The notes: generated by a model not told the origin, from the sequence alone. Positions 1 to 7,531 are shown, counted from the stretch's first letter. The stretch is 25,043 nucleotides of DNA from CALEUX01 sp964521525 (GCA_964521525.1 CAZFTD010000032.1:1-25043); one strand, 5' to 3'. Program-made: numbers and translations.

Positions 1-980
1 GGTTTAAAACCAATCGCTTAACAGAACCCACTTTCTTTAAATTGCAGCTCACCCCCACCAACTTTATAACCCTATTGGGCGATACAACCGAACATATTCA
101 AATTATAGCACAGGCGGCATCACTGGCCAAAAATTATGAGGTATCCAACTCCTTGGGTTCCAAACAGGTACAAATTCTTAAACGACAAATAACCGGGCTT
201 CGTGCTAAAATAGACAGTATTACTACATATTTTCAACGCCTGCCCCAGCAGGAGCGAGCCTCACAATTAGAGCGTCTAAGTAACGAAATTGTTGAAAGCA
301 TCAATCAGTATAAGCGTTCAATTGGCGATTTTGTAATGGAAAATCCCCGTTCTTTTGCCAGTTATTACGCATTGTTTCTTACCCTGAGCGACGAGACCAT
401 GGTTTTAAATGTTATGGACAAACAGGACCAGGTTTACTTTGCTACCATTGCCACCAGTTTAAACCTTCTCTATCCTGAATCGGCCAGAGTAAAACAACTT
501 TACGACTATGTTTTAAATGTCAAAACCGAGCAGCGTAAAGCCAGGATGTTTGAGATTCTGGCCAATGCCGAAGGCTCCGGATTACCTGAAATAAAAGAGA
601 AGGATGTAAATGGTAACGAAATTGCCCTTACTTCGCTCAAAGGGAAAGTGGTTTTGTTATCATTCTGGGCTTCGTGGGATAACACTTCCCGTCGTGAAAA
701 TCAAAACCTGAAACGGATTTATCAGAAATATAGAGGTAAAGGATTCGAGATATATCAGGTGGGACTTGAGCGTAGCCGGGTTCTTTGGGAAAACGCACTC
801 ATTCAGGACGAAATACCCTGGATAAGCGTAACCGACTTAAAATATACCGACTCATTTCCGGCCAGAATATATAACGTTCAGCAAATCCCGGCCAACTATT
901 TGATTAGTCGAGAGGGAGAGATTATTGGAAAAGATTTATTTGGAAGCCGATTGGACGAAAAACTAAAAGAAATTCTTTAA
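1..980 (+). CDS. TlpA-like thioredoxin-fold protein, 5' partial, redox cysteines absent
   Basis: The frame is open from the first complete codon (position 3) to the TAA at 978-980, so the true start lies upstream of the window; the TTG at 42 is only an internal codon. The visible part is about 325 residues. The first part, rich in helix-forming residues, resembles the DUF4369-type region that precedes the AhpC/TSA (TlpA) domain in Bacteroidota thiol-disulfide proteins. The C-terminal thioredoxin fold starts around base 580 (LPEIKEKDVNG, then KGKVVLLSFWASW). Where the family has WCxxC, this protein has W-D-N-T-S (Asp codon 678-680, Ser codon 687-689), so both catalytic cysteines are missing and it is unlikely to be a disulfide reductase. 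The cis-Pro region (QQIPANYLIS) is present, so the fold is probably intact. The protein is probably periplasmic, but its signal peptide is outside the window. Confidence 0.85.
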   Translation, partial: FKTNRLTEPTFFKLQLTPTNFITLLGDTTEHIQIIAQAASLAKNYEVSNSLGSKQVQILKRQITGLRAKIDSITTYFQRLPQQERASQLERLSNEIVESINQYKRSIGDFVMENPRSFASYYALFLTLSDETMVLNVMDKQDQVYFATIATSLNLLYPESARVKQLYDYVLNVKTEQRKARMFEILANAEGSGLPEIKEKDVNGNEIALTSLKGKVVLLSFWASWDNTSRRENQNLKRIYQKYRGKGFEIYQVGLERSRVLWENALIQDEIPWISVTDLKYTDSFPARIYNVQQIPANYLISREGEIIGKDLFGSRLDEKLKEIL

Positions 981-1041
981 CACATAGAAAATTTCCCTAA
1001 AATAATGATTGATATACAACCAGATACGTTTTAATATCATT

Positions 1042-1074
1042 TTTGGGAAATAGCGTAAAAAACTAATATCTTTG
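1042..1074 (+). promoter_or_regulatory. Bacteroidota -33/-7 promoter upstream of lpxH
   Basis: TTTG at 1042-1045, a 21-base spacer, then TATCTTTG at 1067-1074, a full match to the Bacteroidota TAnnTTTG -7 element. It would start transcription near 1081, about 38 bases before the lpxH TTG codon. Confidence 0.6.
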
Positions 1075-1118
1075 CGCGCTGTTTAATTATTGATATAGAG
1101 TTTCCCCAAAAAGTTAGT

Positions 1119-1752
1119 TTGGAAAAAGGAAAAAAAATATATTTTGCATCAGATGTGCATCTGGGGGCACCAACCATTCAAAATCCTTCGGAGCATGAGC
1201 GCAGATTTGTCCGATGGCTGGATTCCATTAAAGAAACAGCCTTAGAGATTTATCTTTTGGGTGATATTTTCGACTTTTGGTTNNNNNNNNNNNNNNNNNN
1301 NNNNNNNNNNNNNNNNNNNNNNNNNNNNNNNNNNNNNNNNNNNNNNNNNNNNNNNNNNNNNNNNNNNNNNNNNNNNNNNNNNATTTGAAAAATCCTATAA
1401 TCGCTTAAAGTCAGTATTTACCAATAGGTTCGCCCAGTGGTTGTTCCGAATGATTCATCCCGATTTTGGTGTTTGGATTGCCACATTTTGGTCGCGCAAA
1501 AGCAGAGAAAAAAATCTCAAATCATATGGTTCGGTTTTTCAGGGAGAGGATAAAGAGTGGTTGATTGTTTGGGCTAAAGAAAAACTTGAAAAAGAGCACT
1601 ATGACTATTTTATTTTTGGACACCGGCATATTGCCATGGAAATTCAGCTAAACGAAAAAAGTAAATTAATATATCTGGGCGATTGGGTTAAGCATTACTC
1701 ATATGGTGAATGGGACGGGGCCAAATTCGAATTGAAGTATTTTAAAGCATAA
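1119..1752 (+). CDS. lpxH: UDP-2,3-diacylglucosamine diphosphatase (LpxH type), interrupted by an assembly gap
   Basis: This calcineurin-like phosphoesterase hydrolyses UDP-2,3-diacylglucosamine to lipid X and UMP, a cytoplasmic/inner-membrane-face step of lipid A synthesis. The 5' part (1119-1282) shows the metal motifs SDVHLG (D12, H14) and LLGDIFDFW (D49, D52). The 3' part (from 1384) shows the C-terminal metal motif FGHRH followed by YLGDW. The GNHD motif and the central histidine motif are not visible and should lie in the N run at 1283-1382. The two parts are in different frames as printed, so the true gap must be a multiple of three if the gene is intact. About 177 residues are visible against roughly 250-260 in the family. 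The start is TTG at 1119; no in-frame ATG precedes the SDVH motif. The stop lies 21 bases before the FabH-like gene, so the two are probably co-transcribed. Confidence 0.88.
1283..1382. other. Assembly gap (100 N)
   Basis: Exactly 100 N, the usual placeholder for a scaffold gap of unknown length. It interrupts lpxH between the GDxxD motif and the C-terminal third. Confidence 0.97.
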
Positions 1753-1773
1753 ACCAAAATTTAATAAGAGAGA

Positions 1774-2865
1774 ATGTGTGCACAAAAATCAAAAATTTAC
1801 TCTGTTATAACAGGTTCAGGCAGTTATATTCCTCCTGTTGTGAAGAGTAACAAGGATTTTGCCGACAATGTGTTTATGAACGAGGATGGCTCGGTGATTG
1901 AAACTCCGGGGCTGGAAATTGTCGACAAGTTTGAACAGATTACCGACATTGTTGAGCGCCGGGTGGCAGAACCCCAACACAATACGTCCGACCTGGCAAC
2001 ATTTGCCGCCAAAGAAGCGTTGGCTGATTCAGGATTTGATCCCGAAAATCTCGACTACATTATTGTAGCTCATAACCTTGGAGATGTAATTCACGGAACT
2101 GGTTACCCCGATGTTTTGCCAACACTATCATCAAGGGTAAAATACAATCTGGGAATTAAAAATCCAAAAACCATAGCCTACGACATCACCTTTGGTTGTC
2201 CGGGATGGACACAAGCCATGATTCAGGCCAACTATTACATCAAATCGGGCGATGCCAAGAGCGCGCTTGTTATTGGTGCCGATACCATATCCAGGGCAAT
2301 GGATCCGCACGACCGCGATGCCATGATTTTTGCCGATGGAGCAGGCGCGGTTGTTTTAGAAGCCCGCGAAAGCGAAACCCCTGTGGGAATTCTTAAACAT
2401 GCCGTGCAAACCGACACCCAGGATTATCTGGACCTTTTAAAAATGGGAAAATCATTTAATCCCAATCTGCAGTCGGACCTGTTGTATTTAAAAATGTTAG
2501 GCCGTAAAGTTTACAACTACGCCCTTACTTATGTTCCTCTGGTTGCTCAGGAATGTTTGAGCAAAAACGGGTTGCAACTAAAAGATATCAAAAAAGTGCT
2601 GATTCATCAGGCCAACGCCAAAATGGATGAAGCCATTTTAAAACGTCTTTTCAGATTGTATGGCGAAAAAGAGGCCGATATGGATGTTATGCCCATGACC
2701 ATTCGTCACTTAGGGAATAGCAGCGTTGCCACGGTGCCTACGCTCTACGATTTGGTAGTAAAAGGCAAACTGGAGGGGCACAAACTGGAATCGGGCGATA
2801 ATGTAGTGATGACTTCGGTGGGTGCTGGTATGAATATTAACGCATTTGTTTACAGAATGCCTTAA
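1774..2865 (+). CDS. Beta-ketoacyl-ACP synthase III family protein (FabH-like)
   Basis: A 363-residue thiolase-fold condensing enzyme. FabH enzymes condense an acyl-CoA starter with malonyl-ACP to begin fatty acid synthesis; related enzymes use other starters. The Cys-His-Asn triad is complete: Cys142 in TFGCPGW, His278 in LIHQANAKMD and Asn315 in LGNSSVAT. The C-terminal glycine loop (SVGAGMN) is also present. It is longer than E. coli FabH (317 residues), with extra sequence before about residue 60 (GSVIETPGLEIV region), as in a subgroup common in Bacteroidota. The ATG at 1774 lies 21 bases after lpxH, and no separate promoter is evident. Pairing with lpxH fits envelope lipid supply, but whether it is the housekeeping FabH or a specialised paralogue cannot be told from the sequence. 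Confidence 0.9.
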   Translation: MCAQKSKIYSVITGSGSYIPPVVKSNKDFADNVFMNEDGSVIETPGLEIVDKFEQITDIVERRVAEPQHNTSDLATFAAKEALADSGFDPENLDYIIVAHNLGDVIHGTGYPDVLPTLSSRVKYNLGIKNPKTIAYDITFGCPGWTQAMIQANYYIKSGDAKSALVIGADTISRAMDPHDRDAMIFADGAGAVVLEARESETPVGILKHAVQTDTQDYLDLLKMGKSFNPNLQSDLLYLKMLGRKVYNYALTYVPLVAQECLSKNGLQLKDIKKVLIHQANAKMDEAILKRLFRLYGEKEADMDVMPMTIRHLGNSSVATVPTLYDLVVKGKLEGHKLESGDNVVMTSVGAGMNINAFVYRMP

Positions 2866-2893
2866 GCGGGCCTATTTCTATTTTAATAACAAG

Positions 2894-2925
2894 CACAACC
2901 TTGAACATTCGGGGTTGTGTTTTTT
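2894..2925 (+). terminator. Rho-independent terminator of the lpxH-ketoacyl synthase unit
   Basis: CACAACC (2894-2900) pairs perfectly with GGTTGTG (2913-2919) around a 12-base loop and is followed by a T-rich tract. It sits in the convergent spacer and overlaps the end of the minus-strand glycosyltransferase by a few bases. Confidence 0.75.
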
Positions 2926-4042
2926 ATTTTCTCCCCTTCCATTCAGTTTTTAAAAACAATCCGCCAAAGCCTGTAAAAACAACGTAAACAGGATAAACTA
3001 TCGAGAAAACTAAAAACTTAAAAGGATGGACTGTAACATTAAAGAACTGACGGCCACTTTTCAGGAATCTGTAATCGACTAATAGTTTAAACAGAAAAGG
3101 AATTAGAAAGAAAGGTAAAACAACCGGAAATAATATCGTTGCTATAAAAGATACAAACAGGTAAAAATTAGACAGTAAAACGATTAAAGCAAGTGCAATC
3201 GAAGCTGCATCGGTATAGGACTTGCTTTTTCCACCCCAACGCATTCTTTGCTGCAAAAAGCCTAATATCGTCTCTTCGGTTCGAGTAAAAACCATCCCTT
3301 CTCTGATATTCATAAATACAATGGGCAAATTAAGCTTCTTAATGGTATGAAGCAAAAAAACATCATCGCCCGATACTTCGTTCTTTCCCGAAAACGCATG
3401 ATGTGCCTGTAACCAAACGTCCTTACTGAAACATAGATTAGCAGCACTGCAATACACCGGATAACCCATTAATGCTGCAGCAGCGCCAGATAACTGAAGG
3501 GACATAAACTCCAGCTCCTGAAACTGACCAATAAAACTTCCATCGCCTTTCATTTTTACCGGCCCAATGATGAGTGCCGGATTAAATGCGGTGTAAGTTT
3601 TTGCGATGGAAGCCAGCCATTGATTAGTTTCGGGCAGGCAATCGGCATCAATGGTAACAATTATATTGCCACTGGCTTTTAAAATACCGGTTTTTAATGC
3701 GCTTTTTTTACCTGTGCCCTCATTTCCGATTACAGAAACATGGGCGCTTTGGTTAGCTATTAAGCTAACGTCTCTTACTGTTGAATCGTTGGAATGGTCG
3801 TCAATGGCAATAACTTCAAAACTGCTTTTTGGATAATTCTGTTCATTCAAGGCCTTAATAAGTATTGGTAAATGTGCAGCCTCGTTTCGAAATGGGATAA
3901 CTATTGATATAAATGGATGCTGTATCGATTGTTCCTTGCAATCAAGCCTTTTCTGCCATGCAATTGTGAACAATATGATAATTAACACATATGCCGTTAC
4001 GGAAAGAACTCCCATAACTGTCAGAATCATCCATATTTCCAT
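2924..4042 (-). CDS. Membrane-anchored family 2 glycosyltransferase
   Basis: A 372-residue GT-A fold glycosyltransferase that transfers a nucleotide-activated sugar, probably to an envelope lipid or polysaccharide on the cytoplasmic face; donor and acceptor are not predictable here. One N-terminal membrane helix (about residues 6-29) precedes the GT2 domain: ISIVIPFRNE at 45-54, the DD pair at 81-82, the DxD motif at 132-134 (IDADC), GDD at 225-227 and the processive-type QQRMRW at 264-269. Two or three hydrophobic segments follow (about 281-320 and 340-365). The layout resembles GT2 enzymes of the poly-GlcNAc/ceramide glucosyltransferase type. The ATG at 4042 lies 27 bases after the stop of the SPOR-domain gene, so the two are probably one operon. 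Confidence 0.88.
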   Translation of the reverse strand: MEIWMILTVMGVLSVTAYVLIIILFTIAWQKRLDCKEQSIQHPFISIVIPFRNEAAHLPILIKALNEQNYPKSSFEVIAIDDHSNDSTVRDVSLIANQSAHVSVIGNEGTGKKSALKTGILKASGNIIVTIDADCLPETNQWLASIAKTYTAFNPALIIGPVKMKGDGSFIGQFQELEFMSLQLSGAAAALMGYPVYCSAANLCFSKDVWLQAHHAFSGKNEVSGDDVFLLHTIKKLNLPIVFMNIREGMVFTRTEETILGFLQQRMRWGGKSKSYTDAASIALALIVLLSNFYLFVSFIATILFPVVLPFFLIPFLFKLLVDYRFLKSGRQFFNVTVHPFKFLVFSIVYPVYVVFTGFGGLFLKTEWKGRK

Positions 4043-4069
4043 AACAGGAGCCGGCTTATAAATTCAGCC

Positions 4070-5113
4070 TTATTTTATAGTAAGCACCCAATTCTCCATT
4101 TGAAGCTCCTTCAGCAATTCTTCCTGCCGTTCCAAAGCTTTATTTACTGAAGTATGCCATTCAGCGCTGACCAGAATTCTTCCCTGATAATTAAAACTGG
4201 AGGCATTGCTGTAACCCTTCTCTTTCAATTTGTTAAGAAGCTGATTGGCGTTCACCTCATCTTTAAAACTACCAAGAATAATGTGGTGTTGGCGGGAACC
4301 TAAAACCGGGGCTGGCTCAACCGGGGCTGGTTCTTCAACAATTGGTTCTTCAGGTTTTTCTTCAACAACAACTTGCTCCACCGGAGGAGGGGTTTTTGCT
4401 TTAAAAAGTTTTATTCCATCACCATTAATGAATAGAAAATAAATTAAGAGCAGAATTAAGGGCAACATTATTAATAATATAATGAGCCAAAGCGGCAAAC
4501 CGCGTCTTTCTGTATGAATAATTTCTTTGGTTGTTTTATGCGATTGCATGGGTTTGGAAACAGGTTTTTTAGTTTCAACTACTGCTTTTGAAGTTGGAGT
4601 TGAAGTGGGCGTATTAGTTGCTGGCGGTGTATTATCAATTATCAAAAGCTTTTCTTTTGATGCTGGTTCAGATGGTTTTATAGTCTCTTCTAAAACTACA
4701 GCCCCGGTAACACCTGAGCCATCAATATCAAGTAAGTCTGACGAATCGGTTGCTTTAGCCGGTTTTGAGGATTTTATCTCAGGTTTGGGCATTCCCTCGG
4801 GCTCTTTCTGAATAAACCGAAGTATCCCATTCTGGTCCTTGGTAAAAGTACCAAGTTCATCCATTTCGAAAATCCCCTTGGTGTCGAGTGCTCCTTTAAT
4901 TTTAGCAACATACTCTTCAACCATTATGGTGGCTTCAGGGGTTTCAATGCTATTGGCTTTACAAATATGATTTATTAAAAGGCCATCGTTAAAACTCAGA
5001 AAACTATTGAACAAAATGGTTTGCCCTTTTTCTCTGGAAACAATGAATGCCCCAAAATTAGGAACAATAACCCGGTTATGGTCTTTTATCAAATCCAGTA
5101 TATACTTTTCCAT
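4070..5113 (-). CDS. HU-like (CCDC81-type) and SPOR domain single-pass membrane protein
   Basis: A 347-residue protein with three parts. Residues 1 to about 100 (VIVPNFGAFIVS, then FEMDELGTFTKDQNG) match the prokaryotic CCDC81-like HU domains found in Bacteroidota. A Pro/Thr/Ser/Lys-rich linker (about 105-203) leads to one membrane helix (about 207-229, after RRG). A Pro/Glu-rich periplasmic stretch (240-272) follows, then a C-terminal SPOR domain (275-347; HHIILGSFKDEVNANQLLNKL). SPOR domains bind denuded glycan strands of septal peptidoglycan, so the protein probably links the cytoplasm to the cell wall during division or growth. DNA binding by the HU-like part is not established. It is the first gene of an apparent two-gene minus-strand operon with the glycosyltransferase. 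Confidence 0.85.
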   Translation of the reverse strand: MEKYILDLIKDHNRVIVPNFGAFIVSREKGQTILFNSFLSFNDGLLINHICKANSIETPEATIMVEEYVAKIKGALDTKGIFEMDELGTFTKDQNGILRFIQKEPEGMPKPEIKSSKPAKATDSSDLLDIDGSGVTGAVVLEETIKPSEPASKEKLLIIDNTPPATNTPTSTPTSKAVVETKKPVSKPMQSHKTTKEIIHTERRGLPLWLIILLIMLPLILLLIYFLFINGDGIKLFKAKTPPPVEQVVVEEKPEEPIVEEPAPVEPAPVLGSRQHHIILGSFKDEVNANQLLNKLKEKGYSNASSFNYQGRILVSAEWHTSVNKALERQEELLKELQMENWVLTIK

Positions 5114-5148
5114 AATTGTGTAATTTGGAAGAAGGTGATTTTGAACGT

Positions 5149-5178
5149 TAAAGATAAAGAGTTTTAAGTTAATCTCAA
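5149..5178 (-). promoter_or_regulatory. Bacteroidota -33/-7 promoter for the SPOR-domain operon
   Basis: On the minus strand, TTG (5176-5178) is followed by 19 bases and TATCTTTA (5149-5156), one base off TAnnTTTG. Transcription would begin near 5142, about 28 bases before the ATG at 5113. Confidence 0.5.
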
Positions 5179-5274
5179 TAACCGACTGTTTTTTTTAATT
5201 TGATTAAGACCAACCCCCTCTAAAAATAGTTATTAATTGTATCAAAACTACTTCAATTGTTTTAATTTAGAACA

Positions 5275-5305
5275 TTTGAATTAATGAATTAAGAGTTTAA
5301 CTTTG
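5275..5305 (+). promoter_or_regulatory. Bacteroidota -33/-7 promoter for the DUF6567-like lipoprotein
   Basis: TTTG (5275-5278), a 19-base spacer and TAACTTTG (5298-5305) match both promoter elements perfectly. The predicted leader is about 85 bases. The rest of the 283-base divergent spacer (5114-5396) is AT-rich with no other recognisable feature. Confidence 0.6.
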
Positions 5306-5396
5306 AAATGGCTTTTGAATATTAACCATCTGTAAAAAGCAAATAAACATCAATATATACTAAACATAATACTTTAAAACCTTAACTCAAATCGTT

Positions 5397-6116
5397 ATGC
5401 AAAAGCTATTAATCATTTCACTGGCACTTTTCCTGTTAAGTTCCTGTTCTATTCATATGGGAACCATTAGTTCAGGCTCGGTTGATAAAAATGTGGTTTA
5501 CCAGGATATTGCCTATGGGGTATCTCAAACCAGCCATGTTTTAGGAATTGGTGGCTTAAAACAAGAAGCTCTCGTTTTTGAAGCCAAACGTAACTTAACC
5601 AATAATCGCCCGTTACAACAGGACGAACAGTACCTCAACTACTCCATTGACTTTAAAAGAACCTATTGGCCATTTTTTGTGCGAACAAAAGCTATGGTTA
5701 GTGCCGATGTGGTTAAGTTTAACCATGATAATAGTGATAATCCGTATTCCGAAAAATATCAGAAAATGATGGCGGGAAAGGGTTTATTAACCAATTTGTT
5801 CGAAATTGGCGATTCGGTAATCTATAAATCTAAACCTGCCACTATTATTGGCATTGAAAAGATTGATGTGGTAAGAATCTTGTATAAATCAAATAACGAT
5901 AGATATAAAACGAAGCGTGTATCAATCAATAAGATTTTTACAACTCATAAATCATTTAACAACCTCAAGATAGGTGAAGGCTATGCTTATCCAACTCCTA
6001 AAGCCTCAAACTTTAAGGAAGAAGACATAAAAGTTTACACTATAAAGGCTTTTGGCATAAAATCGTTATTGTTAATCGATAAAAACAATAGAGTGATTGA
6101 GGCTAAATACCCATGA
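5397..6116 (+). CDS. DUF6567-like lipoprotein with extra C-terminal domain
   Basis: A 239-residue lipoprotein of unknown function. The N-terminus is a type II signal peptide ending in LLSSC (Cys16), so the mature protein is lipid-anchored in the envelope. Residues about 45-105 resemble DUF6567 proteins of Bacteroidota, with a hydrophobic-glycine stretch (HVLGIGGLKQEALVFEAK), an N-x-P region and an aromatic WPFFVRTKA strand. From about residue 138 there is an additional stretch (GDSVIYKSKPATIIGI, then VRILYKSNNDRYKTKRVSINKIF) with the spacing of a small beta-barrel of SH3/KOW type; this reading is tentative. The gene is monocistronic, with its own promoter upstream and a terminator at 6128. 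Confidence 0.75.
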   Translation: MQKLLIISLALFLLSSCSIHMGTISSGSVDKNVVYQDIAYGVSQTSHVLGIGGLKQEALVFEAKRNLTNNRPLQQDEQYLNYSIDFKRTYWPFFVRTKAMVSADVVKFNHDNSDNPYSEKYQKMMAGKGLLTNLFEIGDSVIYKSKPATIIGIEKIDVVRILYKSNNDRYKTKRVSINKIFTTHKSFNNLKIGEGYAYPTPKASNFKEEDIKVYTIKAFGIKSLLLIDKNNRVIEAKYP

Positions 6117-6127
6117 GCTTAGAACTC

Positions 6128-6166
6128 GGAAGGCCTTTGAAATTAAATCCAAAGGCTTTCCTTTTA
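6128..6166 (+). terminator. Rho-independent terminator of the lipoprotein gene
   Basis: A 12-base stem (6128-6139 with 6150-6161, one G-T pair) around a 10-base AT loop, followed by CTTTT, 11 bases after the stop codon. Confidence 0.75.
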
Positions 6167-6279
6167 AGGGTTATTATTGGCACTTCACCTCTAAATTCAA
6201 AGTCTCCAGGTATCATTTTCTTTACAATTATTTAACCCACTTATAACACCTCATTAATATTCCGGTAACATTGGTACTG

Positions 6280-6287
6280 TAGTTTTG
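6280..6287 (+). promoter_or_regulatory. -7 promoter element before the CarboxypepD_reg-like gene
   Basis: TAGTTTTG is a full match to TAnnTTTG, 56 bases before the ATG. No clear TTTG/TTG lies 19-21 bases upstream, so the -33 element is weak or absent. Confidence 0.45.
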
Positions 6288-6342
6288 CATTGTATAATAA
6301 TTAATTGTACATGTAATTATTGAAATTAAAAAACTACACAAT

Positions 6343-6702
6343 ATGAAAGCAATTCTTTTTGTAACCGGATTAGCGTTAATGGTAAGTCTTAGCAGTTTTA
6401 AAGGTGAGAAAAAAGCAGCATCGGCCGAATCGGCACCTGTTGCCAACAACTCAATAACCGGAGTTGTAATGGACCGTGCCACCGGCGAAGCGCTTACCGG
6501 CGTTGAGGTTCGCGTTGAAGGAACCGAAATGAAAGCATACACCGATTTCGATGGTAAATTTGTGTTTGAAGGTGTTAAGCCTGGAAGCTATAAAATAAGC
6601 ACCAGCTATATCTCATATAAAGGAGTTGAAACACCAACGCTGTCGGTAAAAGGCAATGAGTTGCACGCATTGAATATTGAGCTTGAATCGGTTAATAAGT
6701 AA
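6343..6702 (+). CDS. Small exported carboxypeptidase-regulatory-like domain protein
   Basis: A 119-residue protein: an N-terminal signal peptide (about residues 1-25, ending near SSFKGEKKA), a short linker and one CarboxypepD_reg-like beta-sandwich domain (about 38-115; ITGVVMDRATGEALTGVEVRVEGT, then TDFDGKFVFEGVKPGSYKI). This fold usually precedes TonB-dependent receptors or peptidases in Bacteroidota; here it stands alone. The cleavage site lacks a lipobox Cys, so the mature protein is probably soluble in the periplasm or secreted. No partner gene is adjacent, and the gene is closed by a strong terminator at 6761. A role as a binding or assembly domain is only inference. Confidence 0.85.
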   Translation: MKAILFVTGLALMVSLSSFKGEKKAASAESAPVANNSITGVVMDRATGEALTGVEVRVEGTEMKAYTDFDGKFVFEGVKPGSYKISTSYISYKGVETPTLSVKGNELHALNIELESVNK

Positions 6703-6760
6703 TCAAAATTCAGGACAATTTTAGAGTTAAAATAGTTTGTTAATTATTGAATCACAAAAA

Positions 6761-6799
6761 AGACTAACCTCATAAAAACTATGAGGATGGTCTTTTTTT
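6761..6799 (+). terminator. Strong rho-independent terminator
   Basis: A 13-base stem (6761-6773 with 6781-6793, one mismatch and one G-T pair) with a 7-base A-rich loop, then a seven-T run. Preceding A residues would also give activity on the other strand. Confidence 0.85.
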
Positions 6800-6828
6800 G
6801 CATTTTATCAAACTTTTTCAACTATTTC

Positions 6829-6860
6829 TTTGCTTAAGTATAACCTGAGTGCTATTTTTA
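6829..6860 (+). promoter_or_regulatory. Bacteroidota -33/-7 promoter for the small peptide and MORN-like gene
   Basis: TTTG (6829-6832), a 20-base spacer and TATTTTTA (6853-6860), one base off consensus. The transcript would begin near 6867 and cover both the 42-codon ORF at 6926 and the gene at 7073. Confidence 0.5.
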
Positions 6861-6925
6861 CGTTTAACAAACTACACACAGGAACTATTTAGCGGAGGTT
6901 TTTAAATTGTCTGACCAATAGTGAG

Positions 6926-7054
6926 ATGAAACCCATTCAAACTATCTGGTCATTGTTGTTTTGGTTCCATTTTTGCACCATGGTGATTGATGTGCTCCTG
7001 GCTTGCGATGTGAAAATGTTTTTCATACGTAACAAACTGGAACCGTTTTATTAA
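6926..7054 (+). CDS. Possible 42-residue hydrophobic peptide
   Basis: ATG at 6926 to TAA at 7052-7054, 42 codons, 18 bases before the next gene. The peptide begins MKPIQTIWSLLFWFHFC and is hydrophobic and aromatic-rich through about residue 26, ending in a charged tail (IRNKLEPFY). It could be a one-helix membrane peptide or a leader ORF co-transcribed with the MORN-like gene from the promoter at 6829. Nothing in it is recognised, and an ORF of this size can occur by chance. Apart from this ORF, the terminator and the promoter, the 6703-7072 spacer shows nothing. Confidence 0.3.
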   Translation: MKPIQTIWSLLFWFHFCTMVIDVLLACDVKMFFIRNKLEPFY

Positions 7055-7072
7055 CCTTTAAAGCTATTTACC

Positions 7073-7531
7073 ATGAAATCATTAATTCTTCTACCAGCAT
7101 TATTGCTCATCTTTTTTCAGTTAAGCGCTCAACTAACCGAAAAAGAAGATGGCAAATATTACGACCACCACGGAAAACTATACTCCGGCACATATATTGA
7201 GTATTATCCTTCGGGCAAGATTCTGCTTGAAATGAATGTGCTCAATGGCGAAAAACACGGGATAACAACCCTTTACTATGAGAATAGCCAGAAAAAGGAA
7301 ATTCGTTCATTTAAAAACAACAAAATGGACGGAACCTGGATAACCTGGAACGAGAAGGGCCAAAAAACAGGAGAAGCATCCTATAGTAATGGCTTAAAGC
7401 ATGGCAAATGGGGCATATGGGACGAAAATGGGATTCAGCGTTACGAAATGGAATATAACCTTGGTAAAAAAACCGGTGTTTGGATAATTCGCGATGAAAA
7501 AGGGAATATTACCGACCGTAAAGTATTCTAA
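7073..7531 (+). CDS. Exported MORN-repeat / YwqK-like protein
   Basis: A 152-residue protein with a signal peptide (about residues 1-19, cleavage near QLSAQ) followed by at least four repeats of about 23 residues with the pattern Y-x-G-x-x-x-G-x-W/Y (SGTYIEYYPSGKILLE, HGITTLYYENSQKK, DGTWITWNEKGQK, HGKWGIWDENG, TGVWIIRDEKGN). Such repeats are often named 'toxin-antitoxin system YwqK family antitoxin', but no toxin gene is adjacent, so an antitoxin role is unsupported. They form extended beta-hairpins that bind proteins or lipids in MORN proteins. The product is probably periplasmic or surface-exposed. Confidence 0.8.
   Translation: MKSLILLPALLLIFFQLSAQLTEKEDGKYYDHHGKLYSGTYIEYYPSGKILLEMNVLNGEKHGITTLYYENSQKKEIRSFKNNKMDGTWITWNEKGQKTGEASYSNGLKHGKWGIWDENGIQRYEMEYNLGKKTGVWIIRDEKGNITDRKVF

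Noticed and set aside
1261..1386. Separate gene starting at ATG 1261 through the gap
   Set aside because: It starts inside the GDIFDFW motif in the wrong frame and reads through N; it is an artefact of the placeholder length.
6228..6542. 104-codon minus-strand ORF over the CarboxypepD_reg gene
   Set aside because: Antisense shadow covering the sense promoter and signal peptide.
7073..7531. Toxin-antitoxin system
   Set aside because: YwqK-type repeats alone do not make an antitoxin, the protein is exported, and no toxin gene is adjacent.
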